Part shown: in pieces, positions 18,683 to 27,355 of the stretch
How positions within the stretch are numbered: position 1 is the stretch's first letter
How the letters are laid out: every line of letters starts with the position of its first letter
DNA from: an uncultured Porphyromonadaceae bacterium
Lineage (GTDB): Bacteria; Bacteroidota; Bacteroidia; Bacteroidales; Muribaculaceae
NCBI GenBank assembly: GCA_947176755.1
Contig: CAMWRW010000007.1
Span: 1-57,837 of the forward strand
Reading direction: 5' to 3'
Length of the DNA stretch: 57,837 nucleotides
Notes under the pieces: generated by a model
What the model saw: only the letters and a program-made list of their open reading frames with translations
The model's database searches: none
Told to the model about the DNA's origin: nothing
Made by a program: the position numbers and the translations under genes

Positions 18683-19696
18683 ATGAATTTCTTAACCGAC
18701 GAAAAACTGCTTATAGTAGGTGCAGCCGGCATGATCGGCTCGAACATGGCTCAGACTGCCATCATGATGGGTCTGACCCCGAACATCTGTCTGTACGACC
18801 CCTACGCAAAAGGACTTGAAGGCGTTGCCGAGGAGCTTCTCCAGTGTGGCTTCGACGGCTTGAACCTTACGTTCACCGACGACATCGAGAAAGCCTTCAC
18901 GGGCGCAAAATATATCGTATCATCCGGCGGCGCACCCCGCAAGGCCGGCATGACCCGCGAGGACCTTCTTGCAGGCAACTGCAAGATCGCCGAGGACTTC
19001 GGAAAGAATGTAAAACAGTACTGTCCTGATGTAAAACAGATTGTTGTGATTTTCAACCCTGCCGACATCACGGGTCTCGTAACGCTTCTCTACTCCGGCG
19101 TTAAACCCGGTTGCGTGACGACACTTGCAGGCCTTGACAGCACACGTCTTCGCAATGAGCTCGCAAAATACTTCAAGATTTCCCCGGACAAAGTTGTGAA
19201 CGCACGTACGTACGGCGGACATGGCGAGCAGATGGCCGTATTCGCATCGACCGTAACTGTTGACGGCAAGCCTCTTACCGAGCTCATCGAGAGCGGCGCA
19301 ATTCCTGAAGAGGAATGGGAAGCTCTGAAAGTTCGTGTGATCCAGGGTGGCAAGAACATCATCGATCTGCGCGGCCGCAGTTCGTTCCAGAGCCCCGCTT
19401 ACCTTTCGATCGAGATGATTGCAGCCGCAATGGGCGGTCCGGCCTTCAAATGGCCTGCAGGCGTTTACGTGAACAACGATAAATTCCAGAACATAATGAT
19501 GGCCATGGAAACGACCATCACTAAAGATGGCGCAACGTTCCGCATGGTTGAAGGCAACGCTAAAGAGCAGGAAGAACTCGAACAGAGCTACAAGCACCTT
19601 TGCACGCTCCGCGACGAAGTGATCGCCCTCGGCATCATGCCTCCCATCGAGAAATGGGGCGAGCTTAATCCCTACCTGATGGAAAAGACCAATTGA
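18683..19696 (+). CDS. mdh: Malate dehydrogenase
   Basis: A 337-residue NAD-dependent malate dehydrogenase of the Bacteroidetes type, converting oxaloacetate to malate in the reductive branch towards succinate. The ATG at 18683 places the Rossmann motif VGAAGMIGSN near residue 12; the upstream in-frame ATG (18572) overlaps the promoter and is rejected. Visible features are the Asp after the second strand (LYDPYAKG), the substrate loop with GAPRKAGMTREDLL, FNPADI and the catalytic histidine segment YGGHGEQMAVF. It is monocistronic, with its own promoter and terminator. Confidence 0.93.
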   Translation: MNFLTDEKLLIVGAAGMIGSNMAQTAIMMGLTPNICLYDPYAKGLEGVAEELLQCGFDGLNLTFTDDIEKAFTGAKYIVSSGGAPRKAGMTREDLLAGNCKIAEDFGKNVKQYCPDVKQIVVIFNPADITGLVTLLYSGVKPGCVTTLAGLDSTRLRNELAKYFKISPDKVVNARTYGGHGEQMAVFASTVTVDGKPLTELIESGAIPEEEWEALKVRVIQGGKNIIDLRGRSSFQSPAYLSIEMIAAAMGGPAFKWPAGVYVNNDKFQNIMMAMETTITKDGATFRMVEGNAKEQEELEQSYKHLCTLRDEVIALGIMPPIEKWGELNPYLMEKTN

Positions 19697-19722
19697 TCTG
19701 ACAACAGAATCAATCGATAAAG

Positions 19723-19765
19723 CGGACGGGAGGATAAGAACACTCCCGTCCGTTCTTATTTATAC
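19723..19765 (+). terminator. Terminator after mdh
   Basis: A perfect 10-bp stem, CGGACGGGAG at 19723-19732 with CTCCCGTCCG at 19743-19752, is followed by a T-rich run (TTCTTATTTAT). Confidence 0.8.
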
Positions 19766-19797
19766 TTGATTTTAAAATTTTCCAAACATCAATTTAC

Positions 19798-20727
19798 ATG
19801 GACAAAATTAATCACGAGTATGAATACAAAGGAATGCTAATCAACGGCTTCCTGATGATATTCTTCACATTCATCCTCATTCCTGGTCTTATTGCCCTTA
19901 CGATCGCCACATTAGCCGAAGATGCCCCCGGACTGGCCACGGCCATAAGCATTCCACTTTTTATAATTTTCATCTTGGGCTGCGTGGGATATTTCGTGCA
20001 GGAACCCAATGTGGCCCGCGTGATGATATTCTTCGGCAAATATAAGGGAACGTGCAAGAAAGTCGGCTATTACTGGGTCAATCCGTTCCTGAACCGCAAG
20101 CGACTGTCGCTGCGAATCCGGAATATGGATATCGAACCGATAAAGGTGAACGATAAGGTTGGCAATCCCGTGTTGATCGGTATGGTTCTCGTGTGGCGCA
20201 TCAAGGATACTTATAAAGTCGTGTTCGACCTTGATTCACAATCACTCGGAGCCGGGGCAGCGGGAATCAACAATAACGCGCTGTCGAATTTCGTAAGAAT
20301 ACAGAGTGACGCGGCCTTACGCGAAGTCACGGGCCATTTTGCCTACGATAACACCGATGCATCGCGGCCCGACGAATTGACGCTTCGTTCGAGCGGGAAG
20401 GAAATCAGCGACCTACTGGAGAAAAAAATCAACGAACGACTTGCCATGGCCGGCATGGAGGTTGTCGAGGCACGTATCAATTACCTTGCATACGCACCAG
20501 AAATTGCAGCCGTGATGCTTCGACGTCAGCAGGCATCGGCTATCATAACCGCTCGTGAGAAAATAGTTGAAGGTGCGGTGTCGATGGTTGAGATGGCTCT
20601 TAAGAGCCTTGATGAACGCGATATCGTTAAACTTTCCAACGAACAGAAGGCATCGATGGTGGGCAATCTTTTAGCCGTCCTGTGTGCTGACGAACCGTTG
20701 ACTCCTACGCTCAACGCGAATGTCTGA
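19798..20727 (+). CDS. SPFH/band 7 (stomatin-prohibitin) family membrane protein
   Basis: A 309-residue protein with two N-terminal membrane helices (about residues 14-35 and 45-66) and then an SPFH domain beginning at EPNVARVMIFFGKYKGT. The helical flotillin-like part carries VEARINYLAYAPEIAAVMLRRQQA. Such proteins oligomerise at membranes and are linked to microdomains or protease control; no substrate is evident. The arrangement (two helices, C-terminal domain around 240 residues) is typical of bacterial SPFH proteins. It stands alone between two terminators. Confidence 0.88.
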   Translation: MDKINHEYEYKGMLINGFLMIFFTFILIPGLIALTIATLAEDAPGLATAISIPLFIIFILGCVGYFVQEPNVARVMIFFGKYKGTCKKVGYYWVNPFLNRKRLSLRIRNMDIEPIKVNDKVGNPVLIGMVLVWRIKDTYKVVFDLDSQSLGAGAAGINNNALSNFVRIQSDAALREVTGHFAYDNTDASRPDELTLRSSGKEISDLLEKKINERLAMAGMEVVEARINYLAYAPEIAAVMLRRQQASAIITAREKIVEGAVSMVEMALKSLDERDIVKLSNEQKASMVGNLLAVLCADEPLTPTLNANV

Positions 20728-20751
20728 CCCGTGTAGACGCGGTTAAAAACG

Positions 20752-20778
20752 GAAAAGGGACTCAAAGAGTCCCTTTTC
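20752..20778. terminator. Bidirectional terminator between the SPFH and channel genes
   Basis: A perfect 12-bp stem (GAAAAGGGACTC at 20752-20763, complement at 20767-20778) with a 3-base loop sits between convergent genes. It abuts the channel stop codon at 20779. Confidence 0.85.
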
Positions 20779-21591
20779 TTAATTATTGTCGTCAGTTTTC
20801 GGAGTCGACTGCCCTGAGTCCGAACCACCATTGGCAGAGGAAGAATCGGGCACAATTGCAGAGGAATCTGAGTGATGATTTGTAATCAGGTTTGTGACAT
20901 AGACTGTAAAAATCGGGAACATCATCATTCCCAGGGCCGCGAGCACAACCGAGAGGACACGACCGACACCGGTGACGGCGATAATGTTCGAGCCTACCGT
21001 GGTGACATCCATAGCAGCCCACCAGATAGCATCCGTATAGTTCTTCACCAGAGGATTAACGCCTTTCTCGAAAAGATAGAATGTCAGACTCGCGAAGTAG
21101 ACCGTTGAGAAAAGCGATATAAGATATGCGAGGAAAAGGCTTGTAGCCTTATTGGAAGTTAGCCACGAAACTACGTAGGCCATAGCGTAACCACCCCGAA
21201 TCAAAGGCATGAAGCGAATGATGTAATCCAGTTCTTTAGAAATGTGAATGTCATATTTAAGGAAAAGATACTGGTAAGGAATCGAGACGAGGAGGAAGAT
21301 AAAACGCGTATAGAAATAATGCCACTTCTTTTCCGCAAGGAGAAACTCAATGAAGAAGTCCGCGAGAAAGACGAGACATATCCAATACTGCCATTTCTGG
21401 AAACGGGGCTGCGCGTAGAACGAAATATTATTGAACGTATCAATAGATATAAGAGTGATAAGAAGAATTGAAAGAAGGAGAATCACGATATGGAGGGCCG
21501 TGATAGTCCATCCTTCGAATTTTATCAGAAAGGGATGCGACTTACCTTTGGAAGTTGTCGTTCCGTTTGATTTTTTAGATGTCGGGGTCAT
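20779..21591 (-). CDS. Ion channel family protein (potassium-channel fold, non-canonical filter)
   Basis: A 270-residue membrane protein with several hydrophobic segments and a pore region WWAAMDVTTVGSNIIAVTG followed by a final helix and TVYVTNLI, as in voltage-gated-like bacterial ion transporters. The selectivity filter reads TTVGSN where potassium channels have TVGYGD, so ion preference cannot be assumed. The first 20 residues are polar, and the C-terminal tail after about residue 240 is Ser/Asp-rich. Divergent from the urea transporter gene; the 210-base gap between them holds only AT-rich sequence without a clear TAnnTTTG box. Confidence 0.8.
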   Translation of the reverse strand: MTPTSKKSNGTTTSKGKSHPFLIKFEGWTITALHIVILLLSILLITLISIDTFNNISFYAQPRFQKWQYWICLVFLADFFIEFLLAEKKWHYFYTRFIFLLVSIPYQYLFLKYDIHISKELDYIIRFMPLIRGGYAMAYVVSWLTSNKATSLFLAYLISLFSTVYFASLTFYLFEKGVNPLVKNYTDAIWWAAMDVTTVGSNIIAVTGVGRVLSVVLAALGMMMFPIFTVYVTNLITNHHSDSSAIVPDSSSANGGSDSGQSTPKTDDNN

Positions 21592-21800
21592 AATAAGAAT
21601 AGATATATACGGTTAATGGATAGTTCCATCCGGTCATTAAAGAGGATATATTATATAATTTTAATCAAACCCTCTTTAAAAGGAAAACGTTTAACATTTA
21701 TAAGGGTTCACAATCCGGGTTTAAAGGAGAGTCATCCCCAACCCATCCAAGGGAAAAAAGAATAAAATAACTCGAACCGAAATTATAAAAAAAGATAAAA

Positions 21801-22760
21801 ATGGCAACGACTTACACATTGGGCAACGTAGCGAAGGAATTTCCTCGCACTTGCATGCGGGGTCTGGGACAGGTGATGTTTCAGGACAACGCGCTGACCG
21901 GACTTCTGTTTATGGCAGGTATATTCTGGGGAGCATACGAAGAGGGCTCACCGTTGGTGGCCTGGGGAATGATAGTCGGACTTATAGTCTCGACCTTGAC
22001 CGGATATTTTCTTGATCTCAAGGATGAAAACGGAGCTCAGGGATTATGGGGATTCAACGGTTGCCTTGTGGGTTGCGCGTTTCCGACGTTTATGGGCGAT
22101 ACGGTCTGGATGTGGCTTGGACTCATCCTCTGCTCCGCGATGACGACATGGGTACGGACCGCCCTGAACAAGATAACGGCACCGTTAGGGACGAGCTCCT
22201 TCACCTTTCCGTTCGTGCTATGCACCTGGTTCTTCCTTCTGGCATCGCGTCTCTTTGCGGGAATGCCTCCCGAAGGAGCGGAGACTCCGGCCTTCCCTGC
22301 GGCAGTTACAGGCACGCTCGACCTCGGCTTCGGCTCTCTCGTTATTTATTGGCTGAAAGGGATCTCACAGGTTTTTCTGATCAACAGTTGGGTTACGGGA
22401 ATCTTTTTTCTTGCCGCTCTTGCAGTCAGCAGCCTGCGGGCTGCGACGTGGGCAGCCCTCTCGTCGGCGATTGCACTGTTCGTGGCAATAGTATGGAAAG
22501 CACCGGCAGTCGATATTGCATCCGGGCTTTACGGATTCAGCGCCGTGTTGACCGGAATCGCGCTGGGGGCAACTTTCTGCAACTTCAGCTGGAGGGCAAC
22601 GATATGGACCGTGGTCGGAGTGGTCGTGACAGTGTTCATTCAGGGAGCAATGAATGTCTTCTTTGAGCCGATGGGGCTTGCGACATTAACAGGACCTTTC
22701 TGTTTGGCTACATGGCTCATGCTATGGCCCGGCTATAGCTTCTTTCAGCCAAAACAATAA
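21801..22760 (+). CDS. Urea transporter (UT family)
   Basis: A 319-residue polytopic protein of the urea channel family, with an internal two-fold repeat. Each half has a signature: GFNGCLVG with TFPFVLCTW in the first and GFSAVLTGIALG with TGPFCLATWLML in the second. About ten hydrophobic segments are visible. It would admit urea to the cytosol for the urease encoded 2-9 kb downstream on the other strand. An MFS carrier gene follows 6 bases later, so the two form a transport operon facing ureD. Confidence 0.92.
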   Translation: MATTYTLGNVAKEFPRTCMRGLGQVMFQDNALTGLLFMAGIFWGAYEEGSPLVAWGMIVGLIVSTLTGYFLDLKDENGAQGLWGFNGCLVGCAFPTFMGDTVWMWLGLILCSAMTTWVRTALNKITAPLGTSSFTFPFVLCTWFFLLASRLFAGMPPEGAETPAFPAAVTGTLDLGFGSLVIYWLKGISQVFLINSWVTGIFFLAALAVSSLRAATWAALSSAIALFVAIVWKAPAVDIASGLYGFSAVLTGIALGATFCNFSWRATIWTVVGVVVTVFIQGAMNVFFEPMGLATLTGPFCLATWLMLWPGYSFFQPKQ

Positions 22761-22766
22761 TTTTGT

Positions 22767-24173
22767 ATGCAAGATATGGGAAACAACAGCAAAAACATTC
22801 CGGGAAGCATTCCCTTGACCGACCTTCCGATGGGATGGCGACAATACAGAATTGTGACTGTGGCATCTCTCGGCCAGATGATAGGGACAATTGTGGCGAC
22901 AATAGCGGGCGTTATCATTCCGCTGCTCAACATTCTGATGCACCCCGAACTTTCCCCCTTCATGCAGGGCCTGATCGGGAGCATTGACCTTATAGGAATT
23001 TGCATAGGAGCGTCGATATTCGGACGCTTGTCGGACAAATACGGCTATCTTCTATTCTTCCGTCTATGCCCTGCGTTAATATTGGCGGCGTCAGTTGCGG
23101 GAGTATTTCTCGGAGATGTCTGGGGAGTGACCCTCTGTCTGTTTGTGATCGGCCTTGGAATTGGAGGCGAGTATAGTCTTGATTCCGATTATGTCTCCGA
23201 GCTAATGCCTAAAGGCTACGGCCCGTTGATGGTCGGAGTAACGAAGACAGCCTCCGCATTGGGAAATATTATTGCGGCAGCGCTTTGTCTTTGGATTATC
23301 ATGGACACACGCCGAGCAGAAGTCTGGCCACAGCTATTGTGGATTGTGGCCGGGACAGCGGCGCTGATGCTCATTTTAAGAATCAAGTTCTACCAGAGTC
23401 CCTCCTGGCTGCAATCTCACGGAGAGGATGCAAAGGCCGAGAAAGCAGTAAAAGAATTTCTGGGGCCCCGCGCCACGCTCCCGGCGACGACGAGACAGGC
23501 CGCTACATCTTCCACGCCACAGAAGGAGAATATGTGGCAGTTTATGGTGCGCAACGGCAAGCAGGTTATCCTAAGCGGTATTCCCTGGGCGTGTGAGGGA
23601 CTGGGAGTTTACGGTATCGGAGTCTTTCTTCCGATACTGGTTATGGCTCTTGGACTTGAACATTTCACGAAAGGAATGCCGGAAGTGCTCCATGTAGCCG
23701 AATCGGTAAAGGTGACATTATGGATAAGCTGCATCATGCTTCCCGGATTTATACTCGGGCTTATCCTTATCCGCAGGAAAGTTAGAATCACGTTGATTCA
23801 ATCGGCGGGGTTCTGGCTATGTGCGGTTTCATTGGTGATTTTAGCACTTTCCTACCATTTCGGATGGAACAAATGGTGGAGCATCGGCTCATTCATGGCC
23901 TTTGAGCTCTTCCTCAACATGGGACCGCATCTCATCACGTATGTTCTTCCACCGCGCATCTATCCGGTGGAGACTCGCGGACAGGGCGTCGGTCTTGCTG
24001 CCTCGATCGGCAAGATAGGAGCCGTTGTCGGAGTGTTCCTCATCCCCATCCTCCTCAAGGCGGGCGGAGCATTGCTCGTGCTGATAGTTTCGGCGGCCGT
24101 CATGGCTGCGGGCGCAATCGTGACCGACATTTATGGAGCGCTTGTGAGCAAGGAGGAGAATGTAAGAATCTGA
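22767..24173 (+). CDS. Major facilitator superfamily transporter
   Basis: A 468-residue MFS carrier with about twelve membrane segments. Motif A appears as GRLSDKYGYLL after helix 2, and GIGGEYSLDSDYVSELMP resembles the sugar/metabolite-transporter branch of the superfamily. The central loop (about 210-255) is hydrophilic. The substrate is unknown; being paired with the urea transporter and facing the urease operon suggests a nitrogen compound or an organic acid, but this is only context. Start 22767 lies 6 bases after the previous stop. Confidence 0.85.
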   Translation: MQDMGNNSKNIPGSIPLTDLPMGWRQYRIVTVASLGQMIGTIVATIAGVIIPLLNILMHPELSPFMQGLIGSIDLIGICIGASIFGRLSDKYGYLLFFRLCPALILAASVAGVFLGDVWGVTLCLFVIGLGIGGEYSLDSDYVSELMPKGYGPLMVGVTKTASALGNIIAAALCLWIIMDTRRAEVWPQLLWIVAGTAALMLILRIKFYQSPSWLQSHGEDAKAEKAVKEFLGPRATLPATTRQAATSSTPQKENMWQFMVRNGKQVILSGIPWACEGLGVYGIGVFLPILVMALGLEHFTKGMPEVLHVAESVKVTLWISCIMLPGFILGLILIRRKVRITLIQSAGFWLCAVSLVILALSYHFGWNKWWSIGSFMAFELFLNMGPHLITYVLPPRIYPVETRGQGVGLAASIGKIGAVVGVFLIPILLKAGGALLVLIVSAAVMAAGAIVTDIYGALVSKEENVRI

Positions 24174-24194
24174 GGTTATAATCAGGTTGGTAGA

Positions 24195-24244
24195 TTAATA
24201 TAAAGAGAGCCTCCCGATGTGTCGGGAGGCTCTCTTTATATTAA
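24195..24244. terminator. Long bidirectional terminator between the MFS gene and ureD
   Basis: A perfect 23-bp stem (24195-24217 with 24222-24244) and a TGTG loop lie between convergent operons. A-rich and T-rich flanks allow it to work in both directions. Confidence 0.9.
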
Positions 24245-24257
24245 TAACAAAGGGGAA

Positions 24258-25223
24258 TCAACGCCAGGGAAATTCCTCGGGCACGGGCTTCCCTTTGACT
24301 TCCATCCGCACAATCGAACAGAATTCACGGACCATACGCTTCACGGCCGAGGAATCGTTGCCGAGCACTTTGTAGAGGAGTCCGGCGTCGTTGGGGAGCA
24401 GAGTGATTCCGGCAGCGATATGCTCCTTTCTGTCGAGCACCACGGGCGTTGCCTCATATATCTTGCGGGCATGTTCGGGGGGAGTCATCACAATCACATT
24501 TGCGAAAATCTCAAAGTCGCCCATGACTCCAAGCAAGCGGGGATTCATCTTATTGGGATCGATTACAAATTTCTCCCTGAAAAGCTCCTCGCCGTCGGGA
24601 CGTTCTCCATGACTGCAAACGGAAAGGATGTCGTAATCAAACATCTCTCCATCCTTATAATACTTTCTCCCACCCATGAAAATTTCAGAGTAGAATACCG
24701 TGGCCGAAGGATGGACGGAAAGCCGGGTGTCGCTTATGAACCGAGTGTGGGCGCAAGGGAAAACCGGTTCAGGCATAAACTCAAGATACGCTCCCTCTTC
24801 AAGAATGATGTTCTGGATCATTCCCGAATAATTGAATTTCATCGTCGCGAGTTTGGTAGCGGCGCCTGTAGAAATCCAAGCGAAAGCATCCTTCTCTACG
24901 ATAATGTCCTGCTGATATCGGTCGCCGTCGACATTCGGGCCTCCGGAAGAGAGGATATACAGGCATGGCATCTCGGGCATTTCCCGGTCAAAATAGAGTT
25001 CCTGCTGGGCAATCAAAGGGACACGCCGGTCGATTTCCCGCAGGATGCTTTTACCATCGGGGTCGAGTTGGAAACGCAGTTTTAAATATCCATGCTTACC
25101 GGGAGCTCCGACATACATCTGGTCGGGTTCCGTGAGATAAGGCTGCATTTCACGCGCCGAGGAGAAGTCCACCTCCGGCACGGAGCTGGTCATTATCCTG
25201 TCGAAGTTGGCGGGAGTGTTCAT
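24258..25223 (-). CDS. ureD: Urease accessory protein UreD
   Basis: A 321-residue UreD, the scaffold that docks on apo-urease and with UreF and UreG guides nickel delivery. Recognised by its place at the end of the operon and by conserved stretches such as PGKHGYLKLRFQLDPDGK and the YSSGMIQN-like central region. It overlaps ureG by 4 bases, indicating translational coupling. It is the last gene before the long terminator at 24195-24244. Confidence 0.9.
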   Translation of the reverse strand: MNTPANFDRIMTSSVPEVDFSSAREMQPYLTEPDQMYVGAPGKHGYLKLRFQLDPDGKSILREIDRRVPLIAQQELYFDREMPEMPCLYILSSGGPNVDGDRYQQDIIVEKDAFAWISTGAATKLATMKFNYSGMIQNIILEEGAYLEFMPEPVFPCAHTRFISDTRLSVHPSATVFYSEIFMGGRKYYKDGEMFDYDILSVCSHGERPDGEELFREKFVIDPNKMNPRLLGVMGDFEIFANVIVMTPPEHARKIYEATPVVLDRKEHIAAGITLLPNDAGLLYKVLGNDSSAVKRMVREFCSIVRMEVKGKPVPEEFPWR

Positions 25224-25849
25224 GCTTTCTCGGCTTTATCGAACAGAGCCATCTTGAAAATAAGGTCGACGAGTTCGTCGATTCCCTCCCCTGTCATGGC
25301 GTTAGTGAAAACGAACGGTTTTCCGGGGCGCATGAGTTTCGAGTCATGGTCCATCACTTCGAGGCTTGCATTAACATAAGGAGCGAGGTCGGTCTTATTG
25401 ATTACGAGAATGTCGCTCTGAGAAATTCCGGGGCCATCCTTGCGAGGAATTTTATCTCCGGCGGCGACATCAATTACATAAATAAAGAAGTCGACGAGAG
25501 CAGGGCTGAAGGTCAGGGTCAGATTATCGCCGCCCGATTCGATCAGCACGATATCCGTGTCGGGGAACTTCTCTTCCATCTCTTCGACGGCAGCAATATT
25601 CATCGAAGGGTCCTCGCGCACGGCTGTATGAGGACATGCACCGGTCTCGACTCCGATGATGCAGTCTTCATGCAGGACACCCTTGAGCGTTTTGCGCACA
25701 TGTTTTGCATCTTCCGTCGTGACGATATCGTTAGTAATGATCAGCACCTTCTGACCAAGTTCGAGAAGGCGCGGGGTGATAGCTTCTATAATGGCGGTCT
25801 TACCGGATCCCACAGGGCCTCCGATGCCGATTCTACAAGTTTGTGACAT
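25220..25849 (-). CDS. ureG: Urease accessory GTPase UreG
   Basis: A 209-residue GTPase that carries nickel and powers urease activation. P-loop GPVGSGKT at residues 8-15, the metal motif CPH in ETGACPHTAVRED, the ESGGDNL switch, and NKTDLAPYV for guanine specificity are all intact. Length and motifs are canonical. It lies between ureF (35-base gap) and ureD. Confidence 0.97.
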   Translation of the reverse strand: MSQTCRIGIGGPVGSGKTAIIEAITPRLLELGQKVLIITNDIVTTEDAKHVRKTLKGVLHEDCIIGVETGACPHTAVREDPSMNIAAVEEMEEKFPDTDIVLIESGGDNLTLTFSPALVDFFIYVIDVAAGDKIPRKDGPGISQSDILVINKTDLAPYVNASLEVMDHDSKLMRPGKPFVFTNAMTGEGIDELVDLIFKMALFDKAEKA

Positions 25850-25884
25850 ATTAGATTTATGTTAATCTTTGACGTCTGAAATAA

Positions 25885-26622
25885 TTAATTCATGAACATA
25901 CGCATATTTCCCTTTTCATGGAGCGAGGCCAGAATATCAAGCTCAGGGAAGAAAGCATTCATATCCCGGAGCTTCATCCGGGAAGCCTCTTCATAAAGGG
26001 ATTCCACCTTTTGAGAAAGACGGTAGAGAATCTGCTGAGTGTCGTAATGGGAAACCTTGACACAACGCAGAGCTGCAGAGAGAACCATGTTGATTGCGCC
26101 ATACTGATGGGCACAGAACATTTCCCTCTCCCCTATTCCGGCAGCTGCGAAGGCTATTCCTTGGCCGACGGGATAAGTTCCGGGAACAAGATCAGCCTTG
26201 ATGTCGGCCAGCCAGCGGGATGCAATCTGATTGTCGAAGAGTTTTCCGGCGAGTTCAGCCAGTTTCTTACCCATTCTTCGGAGCATCTGGCGAGCCTCGG
26301 CATTCATCTTAAACCGGATAAGAGCCTTGTCGGCATCGGCAATTGCCTCATAATCGCCACGCAGGAATGCCCTGTGGGCATGGATTGCCACGACTCCGTC
26401 GCTATATGCAGCCTGCACGGCCTGAGCCCAAGTAAAGTCCTCAAGCTCACGCGCGTCAGTCACCATATTCTCGAACGAAGCGGTCTCAAGTCCGTTGGAG
26501 AAAGAGAACGTTCCGACCGGGAATGTCGAGTCGGTGAACTGCAGGAGGCGCATTGCCGCGAGCATCGGCGACACCTGCGCCGAATCATTCGGGCTTTGAA
26601 CGGGGTCAATGGGTGTGCTCAT
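25885..26622 (-). CDS. ureF: Urease accessory protein UreF
   Basis: A 245-residue UreF, the GTPase-regulating partner that bridges UreD and UreG. The N-terminal LLQFTDSTFPVGTFSFSNGLE is the family signature, and the rest is all-helical. It overlaps ureE by 17 bases. The first 20 residues before the signature are longer than in some homologues, so a slightly later start is possible. Confidence 0.93.
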   Translation of the reverse strand: MSTPIDPVQSPNDSAQVSPMLAAMRLLQFTDSTFPVGTFSFSNGLETASFENMVTDARELEDFTWAQAVQAAYSDGVVAIHAHRAFLRGDYEAIADADKALIRFKMNAEARQMLRRMGKKLAELAGKLFDNQIASRWLADIKADLVPGTYPVGQGIAFAAAGIGEREMFCAHQYGAINMVLSAALRCVKVSHYDTQQILYRLSQKVESLYEEASRMKLRDMNAFFPELDILASLHEKGNMRMFMN

Positions 26623-27256
26623 GAGCTATGCCGTTTTCATCAAAATGGACGTGGGTTGTCGGGTGGTGATGGTGATGATGGCCTCCAACTTCCGGGTCGC
26701 CGTGAACGTGGGAATGACTCTCCTGACCGGCGCCACCGAAAAGGCGACGGATTTCGTGAGGGGCAAGGAAAGGAATGATATCGAGACCCGTCTGGAATTC
26801 AAAGGTGATTCCTTCAAGATGATGAGTTTCCATAACGGAGAGCATCACCTTCTTGTCAACAGTAAGAGGAACATAAACCTTCGTTCCCTTCACGACAGCA
26901 GGCCAGTGCTGATTTCCTATGGCATGGCCGAGCTCGACAGAGCGACGGATAATGGTATCGTGGTCCTTATCGGCAAGTGCTCCAAGATCAATCACCAGCA
27001 CCGGGCTGAGTTCAATCCGGAGCACAGCGGCCTTGCGGGATTCAGGATCGAATTCGATCACATCGCCGTCGACCACCTGCGTGTGGCGACGAAGCGCCAC
27101 AGGATATTCAATGCCGGAGGTTCCCTTAGCCAGAAAACGGCTTTTCTGAGCTGTCCACTGGTCAAGAAAGATGTAATCAATATCAGTGCCATCGAGTTTA
27201 TCTTTCCATTCAGCGTCGTGATTTATATTTCCTAAGATTTCAGAATATACTTTCAT
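26606..27256 (-). CDS. ureE: Urease nickel metallochaperone UreE
   Basis: A 216-residue UreE. The N-terminal peptide-binding domain and the metal-binding domain (GHAIGNQHWPAVVKGTKV, with the conserved nickel histidine in QHWP) are visible. The C-terminus is His-rich (HSHVHGDPEVGGHHHHHHP and HVHFDENGIAHEHTH), typical of nickel-storing UreE. It is the first accessory gene after the hairpin at 27294-27336. Confidence 0.93.
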   Translation of the reverse strand: MKVYSEILGNINHDAEWKDKLDGTDIDYIFLDQWTAQKSRFLAKGTSGIEYPVALRRHTQVVDGDVIEFDPESRKAAVLRIELSPVLVIDLGALADKDHDTIIRRSVELGHAIGNQHWPAVVKGTKVYVPLTVDKKVMLSVMETHHLEGITFEFQTGLDIIPFLAPHEIRRLFGGAGQESHSHVHGDPEVGGHHHHHHPTTHVHFDENGIAHEHTH

Positions 27257-27286
27257 AATAACATGATCAACGCGCGAAGCGCGGGC

Positions 27287-27336
27287 AAAAAAGAATCCCG
27301 ATGATAGCGGGGCGAAGCTCCGCCACCATCGGGATT
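27287..27336 (-). terminator. Intra-operon terminator/attenuator between ureC and ureE
   Basis: On the minus strand, after the ureC stop, a 10-bp stem (27327-27336 with 27294-27303) encloses a second GC-rich stem (27307-27323) and is followed by TTCTTTTTTG. This looks like an intrinsic terminator inside the urease operon. No separate promoter for ureE is obvious, so partial readthrough is the likely mode (inference). Confidence 0.7.
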
Positions 27337-27355
27337 AAATAACTTTCAATAAAAA

